This document shows, piece after piece, positions 51,357-62,147 of a stretch of 64,000 bases of DNA (positions are counted from its first letter, which is position 1; every line of letters starts with the position of its first letter). The position numbers and the translations under genes are program-made. Source of the DNA: an uncultured Raoultella sp. (lineage in GTDB: Bacteria > Pseudomonadota > Gammaproteobacteria > Enterobacterales > Enterobacteriaceae); the NCBI GenBank assembly GCA_900759445.1, contig CAAEVH010000058.1, positions 1 to 64,000 of the forward strand. The letters are read 5' to 3'. Below the pieces are notes generated by a model. That model saw nothing but the letters and a program-made list of their open reading frames with translations. It searched no databases and was not told the DNA's origin.

Positions 51357-51385
51357 AGCCGGACAGGCGCTGGCGCCATCCGGCA
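51357..51385. repeat. REP element downstream of gltA
   Basis: GCCGGACAGGCGC and GCGCCATCCGGC are inverted arms typical of a REP element, between the gltA stop codon and the terminator. Confidence 0.7.
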
Positions 51386-51390
51386 GACAA

Positions 51391-52674
51391 TTAACGCTTA
51401 ATATCAGACTTAAAATCGCGCTTGTCGTAGCCGGTGTACAGCTGACGCGGACGAGCGATTTTCATGCCGTCGGTGTGCATTTCGTTCCAGTGTGCAATCC
51501 AGCCCACGGTACGCGCCATGGCGAAGATAACGGTGAACATGGAGGACGGAATACCCATCGCCTTCAGGATGATGCCGGAGTAGAAATCTACGTTCGGGTA
51601 GAGTTTCTTCTCGATGAAGTACGGGTCGTTGAGCGCAATGTGTTCAAGTTCCATCGCAACTTCCAGCAGATCATCTTTGGTGCCCAGTTCTTTCAGTACT
51701 TCATGGCAGGTTTCACGCATGACGGTGGCGCGCGGGTCATAGTTTTTATAAACACGGTGACCAAAGCCCATCAGGCGGAAGGAATCATTCTTGTCTTTCG
51801 CGCGGCGAACAAATTCCGGAATGTGTTTAACAGAGCTGATTTCTTCCAGCATTTTCAGAGCAGCTTCGTTTGCGCCGCCGTGTGCTGGTCCCCACAGGGA
51901 AGCAATACCGGCCGCGATGCAGGCAAACGGGTTAGCGCCAGAAGAACCGGCGGTACGAACGGTAGAGGTTGAGGCGTTCTGTTCGTGGTCAGCGTGCAGG
52001 ATCAAGATACGGTCCATTGCGCGTTCCAGAATCGGATTCACTTCGTATTTTTCGCACGGCGTGGAGAACATCATGTTCAGGAAGTTACCGGCGTAGGAGA
52101 GGTCATTACGCGGGTACACGAACGGCTGCCCGATGGAATATTTGTAGCACATCGCTGCCATGGTCGGCATTTTGGACAGCAGACGGAAGGCGGCGATTTC
52201 ACGGTGACGCGGATTATTCACATCCAGCGAGTCGTGGTAGAACGCAGCCAGCGCCCCGGTAACACCACACATAACGGCCATCGGGTGAGAGTCGCGGCGG
52301 AAACCGTGGAACAGGCGGGTGATCTGCTCGTGGATCATGGTATGGCGAGTGACTGTTGTTTTGAACTCGTCGTACTCCTCCTGCGTCGGTTTTTCGCCGT
52401 ACAGCAGGATATAACACACTTCCAGATAGTTTGACTCGGTCGCCAACTGATCAATCGGGAAGCCGCGATGCAGCAAAATACCTTCGTCACCGTCGATGAA
52501 AGTAATTTTGGATTCGCAGGATGCGGTAGAGGTGAAACCTGGGTCAAAAGTAAACATCCCTTTTGAGCCAAGACTACGAATATCAATAACATCTTGACCG
52601 AGCGTACCTTTCAGCACATCCAGTTCAATAGCAGAGTCACCATTTAGAGTGATTTTTGCTTTAGTATCAGCCAT
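51391..52674 (-). CDS. gltA: citrate synthase
   Basis: 427 aa, as E. coli type II hexameric citrate synthase. It condenses oxaloacetate and acetyl-CoA. The active-site His regions ([29 protein letters not shown], with histidines near 228; [15 protein letters not shown] near 305) and the catalytic Asp region near 362 ([11 protein letters not shown]) are visible. It is inhibited allosterically by NADH in this family. Divergent from sdhC across a 712-bp promoter region, together making a TCA gene block. Confidence 0.98.
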   Translation of the reverse strand: MADTKAKITLNGDSAIELDVLKGTLGQDVIDIRSLGSKGMFTFDPGFTSTASCESKITFIDGDEGILLHRGFPIDQLATESNYLEVCYILLYGEKPTQEEYDEFKTTVTRHTMIHEQITRLFHGFRRDSHPMAVMCGVTGALAAFYHDSLDVNNPRHREIAAFRLLSKMPTMAAMCYKYSIGQPFVYPRNDLSYAGNFLNMMFSTPCEKYEVNPILERAMDRILILHADHEQNASTSTVRTAGSSGANPFACIAAGIASLWGPAHGGANEAALKMLEEISSVKHIPEFVRRAKDKNDSFRLMGFGHRVYKNYDPRATVMRETCHEVLKELGTKDDLLEVAMELEHIALNDPYFIEKKLYPNVDFYSGIILKAMGIPSSMFTVIFAMARTVGWIAHWNEMHTDGMKIARPRQLYTGYDKRDFKSDIKR

Positions 52675-53073
52675 TTACGGTCTCCTTAGCGCCTTATTGC
52701 TTAAGACTGCTGGAACTCACATTTGCCTTCGTACATCAATGAACCGTTACCAGTTTGTTATTTGGCTCGCCGCTCTGCGAAAGAGGGGATAACCTGGGTA
52801 CAGAGCTATGGGCGCTTGCAGGTAAAACGGTCTTTTCATGGCGAATAAACTGCAAATCAAGAACTTAGCAATCCGAATTATTAAACCTGTCTATCACTAA
52901 TAACTGTCCTGACTGTATTGGTCAATACTTCCACACTGTTACATAACTAAATGTCCGGTGAAAGAGTGACCCCATAACTTTTACGCATTATATGCTTTTT
53001 CTGGTGTCGTTTGTAACAACTTTGTTTAATGATTGTCAAATTAGATGGTTAAAAATTAAAATAATGTTGTTAT

Positions 53074-53089
53074 CGTGACCTATGTCACT
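53074..53089. promoter_or_regulatory. CRP-like site upstream of sdhC
   Basis: CGTGA-CCTATG-TCACT has the CRP spacing with one deviation in each half-site. It lies about 80 bp upstream of the predicted sdh start, in the CRP activator position known for E. coli sdhC. Confidence 0.6.
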
Positions 53090-53126
53090 GTTCGGGATAA
53101 AACCCGACAAACTATATGTAGGTTAA

Positions 53127-53155
53127 TTGTAATGATTTTGTGAACGTCCTATACT
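53127..53155 (+). promoter_or_regulatory. sdhC promoter
   Basis: TTGTAA and TATACT separated by 17 nt. The sequence matches the E. coli sdhC promoter as I recall it. It implies a 5' UTR of roughly 225 nt, which holds the sRNA-regulated leader. Confidence 0.75.
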
Positions 53156-53386
53156 GCCGCCAGGTCTCCGGAATACCCTGCAATCCCGAGCCAACCAGCG
53201 TTGTAACGTGTCGTTTTAGCATCTGGAAGCAGTGTTTTATATGACGCGTAGTTATAGTAAGGACGCTGTCTGACCCGCACGCAGACCGGAGGAAGGAAAT
53301 CCCGTCGTCTTTCAGGCTACAGGTGTCTTCATCTTCTGTACCCGAAGTCCAAAGGGAATAATAAGAACAGCATGTGGGCGTTATTC

Positions 53387-53776
53387 ATGATAAGAAATGT
53401 GAAAAAACAAAGACCTGTCAATCTGGATCTACAAACGATCCGGTTCCCAATCACGGCGATAGCGTCCATTCTCCATCGCGTATCCGGAGTGATCACCTTC
53501 GTGGCGGTCGGGATTCTGTTGTGGTTATTGGGTACCAGCCTTTCCTCCCCTGAAGGTTTCCTCGCGGCGTCATCCATTATGAATAACTTCTTTGTGGAGT
53601 TAATTCTGTGGGGGATCCTGATTGCGCTGGCATATCACGCCGTAATGGGCATTCGCCATCTGTTGATGGATTTTGGCTATATCGAAGAAACCCTCGAAGC
53701 AGGGACACGTTCCGCCAAAATTTGTTTCGTTATCATTGTCGTGCTTTCACTTCTCGCAGGAGTCCTCGTATGGTAA
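53387..53776 (+). CDS. sdhC: succinate dehydrogenase cytochrome b556 subunit
   Basis: 129 aa with three transmembrane helices, the heme b- and quinone-binding subunit. Conserved N-terminal [26 protein letters not shown] and the heme-ligand His in [11 protein letters not shown] are visible. The ATG at 53387 gives MIRNVKKQ; a longer form five codons upstream is also open. It overlaps sdhD by seven bases. Confidence 0.97.
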   Translation: MIRNVKKQRPVNLDLQTIRFPITAIASILHRVSGVITFVAVGILLWLLGTSLSSPEGFLAASSIMNNFFVELILWGILIALAYHAVMGIRHLLMDFGYIEETLEAGTRSAKICFVIIVVLSLLAGVLVW

Positions 53777-54117
53777 GCAACGCCTCCGCATTAGGACGCA
53801 ACGGCGTACATGACTTCATTCTGGTCCGTGCTACCGCTATCGTTCTGACGTTATACATCATCTATATGGTCGGCTTCTTCGCCACCAGCGGCGAACTGAC
53901 GTTTGAAGTCTGGACCGGTTTCTTCTCATCGGCATTCACCAAAGTCTTCACCCTGCTGGCTCTTTTCTCCATCTTGATTCATGCCTGGATCGGCATGTGG
54001 CAGGTGTTGACCGACTACGTTAAACCGCTGGCCGTGCGCCTGATTCTGCAACTAGCTATCGTCGTTGCGCTGGTGGTTTACGTCATTTATGGATTTGTTG
54101 TGGTGTGGGGTGTGTAA
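53770..54117 (+). CDS. sdhD: succinate dehydrogenase membrane anchor subunit
   Basis: 115 aa, three transmembrane helices; completes the quinone site and heme pocket with SdhC (His in [18 protein letters not shown]). It overlaps sdhC by seven bases and sdhA by one (TAATG). In E. coli the sRNA RyhB pairs near its start to lower the whole operon. Confidence 0.97.
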   Translation: MVSNASALGRNGVHDFILVRATAIVLTLYIIYMVGFFATSGELTFEVWTGFFSSAFTKVFTLLALFSILIHAWIGMWQVLTDYVKPLAVRLILQLAIVVALVVYVIYGFVVVWGV

Positions 54118-55883
54118 TGAAACTGCCAGTCAGAGAATTTGATGCTGTTGTGATTGGTGCCGGCGGCGCAGGTATGCGCGCGGCGCTGCAAATTTCCCAG
54201 AGCGGTCAGACCTGTGCGCTGCTCTCCAAAGTGTTCCCAACCCGTTCCCATACCGTATCTGCGCAAGGTGGCATCACCGTTGCGCTCGGTAATACCCATG
54301 AAGATAACTGGGAATGGCACATGTACGACACCGTAAAAGGGTCGGACTACATTGGTGACCAGGACGCTATTGAATATATGTGTAAAACCGGTCCGGAAGC
54401 GATTCTGGAGCTGGACCACATGGGGCTGCCGTTCTCTCGCCTCGATAATGGCACAATTTATCAACGTCCGTTTGGCGGCCAGTCGAAGAATTTCGGCGGC
54501 GAGCAGGCGGCACGTACCGCGGCAGCGGCAGACCGTACCGGCCATGCGCTGTTGCACACGCTGTATCAGCAGAACCTGAAAAACCACACCACCATCTTCT
54601 CCGAGTGGTACGCGCTGGATCTGGTGAAAAATGCCGATGGCGCGATTGTTGGTTGTACCGCGCTGTGTATCGAAACCGGAGAAGTAGTTTACTTCAAAGC
54701 TCGCGCAACCGTGCTGGCGACCGGCGGTGCTGGCCGTATTTATCAGTCCACCACCAACGCCCATATCAACACCGGTGACGGCGTCGGTATGGCTATCCGC
54801 GCTGGCGTGCCGGTGCAGGATATGGAGATGTGGCAGTTCCACCCAACCGGTATCGCTGGCGCGGGTGTTCTGGTAACAGAAGGCTGTCGTGGTGAAGGTG
54901 GCTACCTGCTGAACAAACACGGTGAGCGCTTCATGGAGCGTTATGCCCCGAATGCGAAAGACCTGGCGGGTCGTGACGTGGTGGCGCGTTCAATCATGAT
55001 CGAAATCCGCGAAGGTCGCGGCTGCGACGGTCCGTGGGGGCCGCACGCCAAACTGAAACTCGACCACCTGGGTAAAGAAGTGCTGGAGTCCCGTCTGCCG
55101 GGTATTCTCGAACTGTCCCGTACCTTTGCTCACGTTGACCCGGTGAAAGAGCCGATCCCGGTTATTCCAACCTGCCACTATATGATGGGCGGTATTCCGA
55201 CCAAAGTCACCGGCCAGGCGCTGACCGTGAATGAGCAGGGCGAAGATGTGGTGATCCCAGGGCTGTTTGCCGTCGGTGAAATCGCCTGCGTATCGGTTCA
55301 CGGTGCTAACCGTTTGGGCGGCAACTCACTGCTTGACCTGGTGGTATTTGGTCGTGCTGTGGGTCTGCATCTGCAGGAATCTATCGCAGAGCAGGGTGAC
55401 CTGCTGGATGCAACCGAAGATGAAATCGACGCTTCTCTGGCGCGTCTGAATCGCTGGAACGGTAACCGTAACGGTGAAGATCCGGTGGCAATTCGTAAAG
55501 CGCTGCAAGAATGTATGCAGCATAACTTCTCGGTATTCCGCGAAGGCGATGCGATGGCGAAGGGTCTGGAAGAACTGAAAGCGATTCGCGAACGCCTGAA
55601 AAATGCCCGTCTGGACGATACCTCCAGCGAGTTCAACACCCAGCGCGTTGAGTGTCTGGAGCTGGATAACCTGATGGAGACCGCGTACGCCACTGCAGTA
55701 TCTGCAAACTTCCGTACCGAAAGCCGTGGCGCGCATAGCCGCTTCGACTTCCCGGAACGTGATGACGAAAACTGGCTGTGCCATTCCCTGTACCTGCCAG
55801 AGTCGGAATCCATGACGCGACGTCAAGTCAATATGGAACCGAAGCTGCGCCCGGCATTCCCGCCGAAGATTCGTACTTATTAA
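54117..55883 (+). CDS. sdhA: succinate dehydrogenase flavoprotein subunit
   Basis: 588 aa. It oxidises succinate to fumarate with covalent FAD. The FAD His is in [11 protein letters not shown] near residue 45, the N-terminal FAD motif is [14 protein letters not shown], and the active-site RxxG and [19 protein letters not shown] motifs are complete. The start at 54117 overlaps the sdhD stop by one base; four upstream codons belong to the sdhD overlap. Cytoplasmic face of complex II. Confidence 0.98.
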   Translation: MKLPVREFDAVVIGAGGAGMRAALQISQSGQTCALLSKVFPTRSHTVSAQGGITVALGNTHEDNWEWHMYDTVKGSDYIGDQDAIEYMCKTGPEAILELDHMGLPFSRLDNGTIYQRPFGGQSKNFGGEQAARTAAAADRTGHALLHTLYQQNLKNHTTIFSEWYALDLVKNADGAIVGCTALCIETGEVVYFKARATVLATGGAGRIYQSTTNAHINTGDGVGMAIRAGVPVQDMEMWQFHPTGIAGAGVLVTEGCRGEGGYLLNKHGERFMERYAPNAKDLAGRDVVARSIMIEIREGRGCDGPWGPHAKLKLDHLGKEVLESRLPGILELSRTFAHVDPVKEPIPVIPTCHYMMGGIPTKVTGQALTVNEQGEDVVIPGLFAVGEIACVSVHGANRLGGNSLLDLVVFGRAVGLHLQESIAEQGDLLDATEDEIDASLARLNRWNGNRNGEDPVAIRKALQECMQHNFSVFREGDAMAKGLEELKAIRERLKNARLDDTSSEFNTQRVECLELDNLMETAYATAVSANFRTESRGAHSRFDFPERDDENWLCHSLYLPESESMTRRQVNMEPKLRPAFPPKIRTY

Positions 55884-55898
55884 TGCGGAGACAGGACA

Positions 55899-56615
55899 AT
55901 GAAACTCGAGTTTTCAGTTTATCGCTATAACCCGGATGTTGACGACGCTCCGCGCATGCAGGATTACACCCTGGAGGCGGAAGAAGGGCGCGACATGATG
56001 CTGCTGGATGCGTTGATGCAGCTGAAAGAAAAAGATCCGTCGCTGTCGTTTCGTCGTTCATGCCGTGAAGGGGTCTGCGGCTCCGACGGTCTGAACATGA
56101 ACGGCAAAAATGGACTGGCCTGTATCACACCTATTTCTGCGCTGAATCAGCCGGGCAAGAAAATTGTCATTCGCCCGCTGCCAGGTTTACCGGTTGTGCG
56201 CGATTTGGTGGTAGACATGGGGCAATTCTACGCACAGTATGAGAAGATTAAGCCTTACTTGTTGAATAATGGGAAAAATCCTCCGGCTCGTGAGCATTTA
56301 CAAATGCCAGAGCAGCGTGAGAAGCTCGATGGGCTGTATGAATGTATTTTGTGTGCATGCTGCTCAACGTCCTGCCCATCATTCTGGTGGAACCCGGACA
56401 AGTTTATTGGCCCGGCAGGCCTGTTGGCCGCGTATCGCTTCTTAATTGATAGCCGCGATACCGAGACCGACAGCCGTCTGGAAGGTTTAAGTGACGCTTT
56501 CAGCGTATTCCGCTGTCATAGCATCATGAACTGCGTCAGCGTATGTCCTAAAGGGCTGAACCCGACGCGCGCCATCGGACATATTAAGTCGATGCTGCTC
56601 AAACGTAGTGCATAA
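55899..56615 (+). CDS. sdhB: succinate dehydrogenase iron-sulfur subunit
   Basis: 238 aa. It carries three Fe-S clusters: [2Fe-2S] (CREGVCGSDGLNMNGKNGLAC), and [4Fe-4S]/[3Fe-4S] in CILCACCSTSCP and CHSIMNCVSVCPKGLNP. It passes electrons from SdhA to quinone. It lies 15 nt after sdhA. Confidence 0.98.
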   Translation: MKLEFSVYRYNPDVDDAPRMQDYTLEAEEGRDMMLLDALMQLKEKDPSLSFRRSCREGVCGSDGLNMNGKNGLACITPISALNQPGKKIVIRPLPGLPVVRDLVVDMGQFYAQYEKIKPYLLNNGKNPPAREHLQMPEQREKLDGLYECILCACCSTSCPSFWWNPDKFIGPAGLLAAYRFLIDSRDTETDSRLEGLSDAFSVFRCHSIMNCVSVCPKGLNPTRAIGHIKSMLLKRSA

Positions 56616-56628
56616 GTAGTTGTAGTTG

Positions 56629-56648
56629 CCGGGGAAGAGATTCCCCGG
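56629..56648 (+). terminator. hairpin after sdhB
   Basis: CCGGGGAA-GAGA-TTCCCCGG is a perfect 8-bp stem 13 nt after sdhB, lacking a T-run. It may mark the sdhB 3' end or stabilise the upstream message, while allowing read-through into suc. Confidence 0.55.
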
Positions 56649-56656
56649 CCGTGCAG

Positions 56657-56738
56657 GGAAACCTCTAAAAACTGCCACATTGATAGCAATAATCGCAGCC
56701 TGAACGACGACGATTATTAGACAGTTTTTAAAGGTTCC
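56657..56738. repeat. 82-bp imperfect inverted repeat between sdhB and sucA
   Basis: The outer arms GGAAACCTCTAAAAACTG and CAGTTTTTAAAGGTTCC are inverted, and an inner pair (CAATAATCG / CGATTATT) extends the pairing. It would fold into one long RNA hairpin in the sdh-suc transcript. No transposase or coding potential is seen. It could be a MITE-like relic or an RNA processing element. Confidence 0.6.
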
Positions 56739-56850
56739 TTAGCGGACGCAGATGACACGACAGTCCGCAACAAGTGAACCCCGGCACGCACATCGGTGTG
56801 CGTGGTAGTATCCACGGCGAAATAAGCATACAAATGCTTAAGGGATCACG

Positions 56851-59652
56851 ATGCAGAACAGCGCTTTGAAAGCCTGGTTGGACTCTTCTTACCTCTCTGG
56901 TTCTAACCAGAGCTGGATAGAACAGCTCTATGAAGACTTCTTAACCGACCCTGACTCGGTAGATGCTAACTGGCGTTCGACGTTCCAGCAGTTACCTGGT
57001 ACCGGAGTCAAACCGGATCAACTCCACTCAAAAACACGTGATTATTTCCGTCGACAGGCGTTGATTACCCCACGTTACTCTTCTTCTATTTCCGACCCTG
57101 ATGCCAATGTGAAGCAGGTTAAAGTCCTGCAGCTCATTAACGCCTATCGTTTCCGCGGTCATCAGCATGCGAATCTCGATCCGCTGGGACTGTGGCAGCA
57201 AGAAAATGTGGCCGATCTGGATCCCTCCTTCCACGATCTGACCGATGCGGATTTCCAGGAAAGCTTTAACGTGGGTTCTTTTGCCGGTGGCAAAGACACG
57301 ATGAAGCTGAGCGACCTGGTTGTCGCGCTGAAACAAACCTACTGCGGCCCGATTGGCGCCGAGTATATGCACATCACCAGCACCGAAGAAAAACGCTGGC
57401 TTCAGCAGCGTATCGAGTCTGGTCGTACTGCGTTCAGTAGTGAAGAGAAGAAACGCTTCCTCAGCGAACTGACTGCAGCGGAAGGTCTGGAACGCTACCT
57501 GGGCGCGAAATTCCCGGGCGCGAAACGCTTCTCGCTGGAAGGCGGTGATGCGTTAATCCCAATGCTCAAAGAGATGATCCGCCACGCCGGTAACAGCGGT
57601 ACCCGTGAAGTGGTACTGGGTATGGCGCACCGTGGTCGTCTGAACGTCCTGGTTAACGTGCTGGGTAAAAAGCCGCAGGATCTATTCGACGAATTTGCGG
57701 GCAAACATAAAGAACACCTCGGTACCGGTGACGTGAAGTACCACATGGGCTTCTCATCGGATATCGAAACCGAAGGCGGTCTGGTGCATCTGGCGCTGGC
57801 GTTTAACCCGTCGCACCTGGAAATCGTTAGCCCGGTGGTTATCGGTTCCGTACGTGCACGCTTGGATCGTCTGGACGAGCCGAGCAGCAATAAAGTGCTG
57901 CCAATCACTATTCATGGTGATGCGGCAGTAACCGGGCAAGGCGTGGTTCAGGAAACCCTGAACATGTCGAAAGCGCGTGGTTACGAAGTGGGCGGTACCG
58001 TTCGCATCGTTATCAACAACCAGGTGGGCTTCACCACCTCTAACCCGCTAGATGCACGTTCTACACCGTACTGCACCGACATCGGTAAGATGGTTCAGGC
58101 GCCGATTTTCCACGTGAACGCGGATGACCCGGAAGCGGTCGCTTTCGTAACGCGTCTGGCACTGGATTTCCGTAATACCTTTAAACGCGATGTCTTCATC
58201 GATCTGGTGTGCTACCGCCGTCACGGCCACAACGAAGCCGACGAGCCAAGCGCAACCCAGCCGCTGATGTATCAGAAAATCAAAAAGCATCCGACCCCGC
58301 GCAAAATCTACGCTGACAAGCTGGAAGCGGACAACGTCGCTACGCTGGAAGATGCGACCGAAATGGTCAATCTGTATCGTGACGCGCTGGACGCAGGCGA
58401 ATGCGTGGTGAAAGAGTGGCGTCCAATGAATATGCACTCCTTCACCTGGTCTCCGTACCTCAACCACGAATGGGATGAAAACTACCCGAACAAAGTTGAG
58501 ATGAAGCGTCTGCAGGAGCTGGCAAAACGCATCAGCACCGTGCCTGAAGCGGTGGAAATGCAGTCGCGTGTTGCCAAAATTTACGGCGACCGTCAGGCCA
58601 TGGCCGCAGGCGAGAAGCTGTTCGACTGGGGTGGCGCAGAGAATTTGGCTTACGCCACGCTGGTTGATGAAGGTATTCCGGTACGTCTGTCGGGTGAAGA
58701 CTCTGGCCGTGGAACCTTCTTCCACCGTCATGCGGTTATTCATAACCAGGCGAATGGTTCAACGTACACTCCGCTGCAGCATGTGCATAACGGGCAGGGC
58801 ACGTTCCGCGTATGGGACTCCGTGCTGTCTGAAGAAGCGGTGCTGGCATTCGAATACGGTTATGCCACGGCAGAACCGCGCACTCTGACTATCTGGGAAG
58901 CGCAGTTCGGTGACTTCGCCAACGGTGCGCAGGTGGTTATCGACCAGTTCATCTCTTCCGGCGAGCAGAAATGGGGCCGTATGTGCGGTCTGGTTATGCT
59001 GCTGCCACACGGCTATGAAGGTCAGGGTCCGGAGCACTCTTCCGCGCGTCTGGAACGTTATCTGCAACTTTGCGCTGAGCAAAACATGCAGGTTTGCGTC
59101 CCGTCTACCCCGGCACAGGTTTACCACATGCTGCGTCGTCAGGCGCTGCGCGGAATGCGTCGTCCGCTGGTAGTGATGTCACCGAAGTCGCTGCTGCGTC
59201 ATCCGCTGGCGGTGTCCACGCTGGACGAACTGGCAAATGGCACCTTCCTGCCAGCCATTGGCGAAGTAGATGAACTTGATCCTAAAGGCGTGAAGCGTGT
59301 CGTGATGTGTTCTGGTAAGGTTTATTACGACCTGCTGGAGCAACGCCGCAAGAACGACCAAAAAGATGTCGCCATTGTGCGTATCGAACAGCTCTATCCG
59401 TTCCCGCATAAAGCGGTGCAGGAAGCGCTGAAACCGTTTGCTCATGTACATGATTTTGTCTGGTGCCAGGAAGAGCCGCTCAACCAGGGCGCATGGTACT
59501 GCAGCCAGCATCATTTCCGTGAAGTAATTCCATTTGGGTCAGCTCTGCGTTATGCAGGTCGCCCGGCCTCTGCCTCTCCGGCAGTAGGATATATGTCCGT
59601 TCACCAGAAGCAGCAACAAGATCTGGTTAATGACGCGCTGAACGTCGATTAA
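56851..59652 (+). CDS. sucA: 2-oxoglutarate dehydrogenase E1 component
   Basis: 933 aa, as E. coli SucA. The thiamine diphosphate-dependent E1 decarboxylates 2-oxoglutarate and transfers the succinyl group to SucB. The N-terminal E2-binding tail (ALKAWLDSSYLSGSNQSWIEQL) and the TPP GDAAVTGQG ... NNQVGFTTSNP motif near residue 390 are seen; HRGRLNV and GEDSGRGTFFHRHA also fit. AAGGGATCACG precedes the ATG. Starts the sucABCD part of the operon, 235 nt after sdhB. Confidence 0.98.
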   Translation: MQNSALKAWLDSSYLSGSNQSWIEQLYEDFLTDPDSVDANWRSTFQQLPGTGVKPDQLHSKTRDYFRRQALITPRYSSSISDPDANVKQVKVLQLINAYRFRGHQHANLDPLGLWQQENVADLDPSFHDLTDADFQESFNVGSFAGGKDTMKLSDLVVALKQTYCGPIGAEYMHITSTEEKRWLQQRIESGRTAFSSEEKKRFLSELTAAEGLERYLGAKFPGAKRFSLEGGDALIPMLKEMIRHAGNSGTREVVLGMAHRGRLNVLVNVLGKKPQDLFDEFAGKHKEHLGTGDVKYHMGFSSDIETEGGLVHLALAFNPSHLEIVSPVVIGSVRARLDRLDEPSSNKVLPITIHGDAAVTGQGVVQETLNMSKARGYEVGGTVRIVINNQVGFTTSNPLDARSTPYCTDIGKMVQAPIFHVNADDPEAVAFVTRLALDFRNTFKRDVFIDLVCYRRHGHNEADEPSATQPLMYQKIKKHPTPRKIYADKLEADNVATLEDATEMVNLYRDALDAGECVVKEWRPMNMHSFTWSPYLNHEWDENYPNKVEMKRLQELAKRISTVPEAVEMQSRVAKIYGDRQAMAAGEKLFDWGGAENLAYATLVDEGIPVRLSGEDSGRGTFFHRHAVIHNQANGSTYTPLQHVHNGQGTFRVWDSVLSEEAVLAFEYGYATAEPRTLTIWEAQFGDFANGAQVVIDQFISSGEQKWGRMCGLVMLLPHGYEGQGPEHSSARLERYLQLCAEQNMQVCVPSTPAQVYHMLRRQALRGMRRPLVVMSPKSLLRHPLAVSTLDELANGTFLPAIGEVDELDPKGVKRVVMCSGKVYYDLLEQRRKNDQKDVAIVRIEQLYPFPHKAVQEALKPFAHVHDFVWCQEEPLNQGAWYCSQHHFREVIPFGSALRYAGRPASASPAVGYMSVHQKQQQDLVNDALNVD

Positions 59653-59666
59653 ATAAAGGATAAATA

Positions 59667-60890
59667 ATGAGTAGCGTAGATATTCTTGTTCCCGACCTGC
59701 CTGAATCCGTAGCGGATGCAACGGTTGCAACCTGGCACAAAAAACCGGGCGATGCAGTACGTCGTGATGAAGTACTGGTAGAAATCGAAACTGACAAAGT
59801 GGTACTGGAAGTACCGGCATCAGCGGACGGTATTCTTGATGCGGTTCTGGAAGATGAAGGGACAACCGTCACTTCTCGCCAGATCCTCGGTCGCCTGCGT
59901 GAAGGCAACAGCTCTGGCAAAGAGACCAGCGCCAAGTCTGAAGAGAAAGATTCTACTCCGGCACAACGCCAGCAGGCGTCTCTTGCTGAACAGAACAACG
60001 ATGCCCTGAGCCCGGCGATCCGTCGCCTGCTGGGTGAGCATAACCTCGAAGCCAGCGCCATCAATGGCACCGGCGTCGGTGGTCGTATCACGCGTGAAGA
60101 TGTTGAAAAGCATCTGGCCAAAGCACCGGCTGCGAAAGCAGAAGCCAAAGCGCCGGCCGCCGCGCCTGCGCCACAGGCTCAGTTGGGCGCTCGTGGCGAA
60201 AAACGTGTTCCGATGACCCGCCTACGCAAACGCGTAGCTGAGCGTCTGCTGGAAGCGAAAAACTCCACCGCCATGCTGACCACGTTCAACGAAGTCAACA
60301 TGAAGCCAATCATGGATCTGCGTAAGCAGTACGGTGACGCGTTCGAGAAACGTCACGGTATCCGTCTGGGCTTTATGTCTTTCTACGTGAAAGCGGTTGT
60401 TGAAGCGCTGAAACGCTATCCGGAAGTGAACGCGTCCATCGACGGCGATGACGTGGTGTACCACAACTACTTTGATGTCAGCATGGCGGTCTCCACGCCG
60501 CGTGGCCTGGTCACGCCGGTCCTGCGTGATGTGGATCTGCTGGGTATGGCTGACATCGAGAAAAATATTAAAGAGCTGGCAGTTAAAGGTCGCGACGGCA
60601 AGCTGACGGTCGACGATCTGACGGGCGGTAACTTCACCATCACTAACGGTGGCGTGTTCGGTTCCCTGATGTCTACCCCGATCATCAACCCACCGCAGAG
60701 CGCCATCCTGGGTATGCATGCCATCAAAGATCGTCCGATGGCCGTAGACGGCAAGGTTGAAATCCTGCCGATGATGTATCTGGCGCTGTCTTATGACCAC
60801 CGTTTGATCGATGGTCGTGAGTCAGTAGGCTTCCTGGTAACCATTAAAGAGTTGCTGGAAGATCCGACGCGTCTGCTGCTGGACGTGTAG
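59667..60890 (+). CDS. sucB: dihydrolipoyllysine succinyltransferase (E2)
   Basis: 407 aa (E. coli about 405). The lipoyl domain has the modified Lys in [13 protein letters not shown] near residue 44; an E1/E3-binding domain ([15 protein letters not shown]) is flanked by Ala/Pro-rich linkers, and the catalytic core ends with [11 protein letters not shown] containing the active-site His. The core of the 2-oxoglutarate dehydrogenase complex. It starts 14 nt after sucA. Confidence 0.98.
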   Translation: MSSVDILVPDLPESVADATVATWHKKPGDAVRRDEVLVEIETDKVVLEVPASADGILDAVLEDEGTTVTSRQILGRLREGNSSGKETSAKSEEKDSTPAQRQQASLAEQNNDALSPAIRRLLGEHNLEASAINGTGVGGRITREDVEKHLAKAPAAKAEAKAPAAAPAPQAQLGARGEKRVPMTRLRKRVAERLLEAKNSTAMLTTFNEVNMKPIMDLRKQYGDAFEKRHGIRLGFMSFYVKAVVEALKRYPEVNASIDGDDVVYHNYFDVSMAVSTPRGLVTPVLRDVDLLGMADIEKNIKELAVKGRDGKLTVDDLTGGNFTITNGGVFGSLMSTPIINPPQSAILGMHAIKDRPMAVDGKVEILPMMYLALSYDHRLIDGRESVGFLVTIKELLEDPTRLLLDV

Positions 60891-60910
60891 TAAATAAGAG
60901 TATCACCTGC

Positions 60911-60943
60911 CCCGTAGGTCTGGAGGCTTATCAGGCCTACGGG
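60911..60943. repeat. REP-like palindrome between sucB and sucC
   Basis: CCCGTAGG and CCTACGGG are perfect 8-bp inverted arms separated by 17 nt, a REP-like element in the sucB-sucC gap. It may affect sucAB versus sucCD message levels. Confidence 0.6.
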
Positions 60944-60980
60944 TAAAAGATAACGATTACCTGAAGGATGGACAGAACAC

Positions 60981-62147
60981 ATGAACTTACATGAATATCA
61001 GGCAAAACAACTTTTTGCCCGCTATGGCTTACCGGCACCGGTGGGATATGCCTGTACTACTCCGCGTGAAGCTGAAGAAGCTGCATCTAAAATCGGCGCA
61101 GGCCCGTGGGTAGTGAAATGTCAGGTTCACGCTGGTGGCCGTGGTAAAGCGGGCGGTGTGAAGGTTGTGAACAGCAAAGAAGACATTCGCGCTTTTGCTG
61201 AACACTGGCTGGGTAAACGTCTGGTCACTTACCAGACAGACGCCCATGGTCAACCGGTAAATCAGATTCTGGTTGAAGCAGCGACCGACATTGGTAAAGA
61301 ACTTTACCTCGGCGCAGTTGTTGACCGTAGTTCCCGTCGCGTGGTCTTCATGGCCTCTACCGAAGGCGGCGTGGAAATTGAAAAAGTGGCGGAAGAAACG
61401 CCGCACCTGATCCACAAAGTAGCGCTCGATCCGCTGGCCGGTCCGATGCCTTATCAGGGTCGTGAACTGGCGTTCAAACTGGGTCTGGAAGGTAAACAGG
61501 TTCAGCAGTTCACCAAGATCTTCATGGGTCTGGCGACTATCTTCCTTGAGCGCGATCTGGCGCTGATCGAAATCAACCCGCTGGTGGTGACCAAGCAGGG
61601 TGATCTGATCTGCCTCGATGGCAAACTGGGCGCTGACGGCAACGCGCTGTTCCGCCAGGCTGACTTGCGTGAAATGCGCGATCAGTCTCAGGAAGATCCG
61701 CGTGAAGCACAGGCTGCACAGTGGGAACTGAACTACGTCGCTCTGGACGGCAACATCGGTTGTATGGTTAACGGCGCGGGCCTGGCAATGGGCACCATGG
61801 ACATCGTTAAACTGCACGGCGGCGAACCGGCTAACTTCCTCGACGTTGGCGGCGGTGCGACCAAAGAGCGTGTAACCGAAGCGTTCAAAATTATCCTCTC
61901 TGACGACAATGTTAAAGCCGTACTGGTTAACATCTTCGGCGGTATCGTACGCTGCGACCTGATCGCGGACGGTATCATCGGCGCGGTAGCAGAAGTGGGC
62001 GTTAACGTTCCGGTCGTGGTACGTCTTGAAGGTAACAACGCTGAACTCGGCGCGAAAAAATTGGCTGATAGCGGCCTGAATATTATTGCAGCGAAAAGTC
62101 TGACGGATGCAGCTCAGCAGGTTGTTGCCGCAGTGGAGGGGAAATAA
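60981..62147 (+). CDS. sucC: succinyl-CoA synthetase beta subunit
   Basis: 388 aa. ATP-grasp domain at the N terminus ([20 protein letters not shown]), nucleotide/CoA motifs GGRGKAGGV, and C-terminal [13 protein letters not shown]. With SucD it makes ATP (or GTP) from succinyl-CoA. It overlaps sucD by one base (TAATG). Confidence 0.98.
   Translation: MNLHEYQAKQLFARYGLPAPVGYACTTPREAEEAASKIGAGPWVVKCQVHAGGRGKAGGVKVVNSKEDIRAFAEHWLGKRLVTYQTDAHGQPVNQILVEAATDIGKELYLGAVVDRSSRRVVFMASTEGGVEIEKVAEETPHLIHKVALDPLAGPMPYQGRELAFKLGLEGKQVQQFTKIFMGLATIFLERDLALIEINPLVVTKQGDLICLDGKLGADGNALFRQADLREMRDQSQEDPREAQAAQWELNYVALDGNIGCMVNGAGLAMGTMDIVKLHGGEPANFLDVGGGATKERVTEAFKIILSDDNVKAVLVNIFGGIVRCDLIADGIIGAVAEVGVNVPVVVRLEGNNAELGAKKLADSGLNIIAAKSLTDAAQQVVAAVEGK

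Larger units (their letters stand above)
52675..53386. promoter_or_regulatory. gltA-sdhC divergent regulatory region
   Basis: 712 bp without a gene. It holds the gltA promoters (reverse) and the sdhC promoter (forward, 53127-53155), with a CRP-like site at 53074-53089 and a long sdhC 5' UTR. The central part (52960-53070) is AT-rich and is where ArcA and Fis act in E. coli; I did not define those sites. Confidence 0.7.

Noticed and set aside
54087..54920. Long reverse open frame across sdhA (277 codons)
   Set aside because: It lies wholly inside the strongly conserved sdhA frame, has no ribosome site and no recognisable domain; it is a product of GC-rich codon use.
61029..61817. Long reverse open frame across sucC (262 codons)
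   Set aside because: It is antisense to the conserved sucC with no family similarity, and sucC is clearly the real gene.
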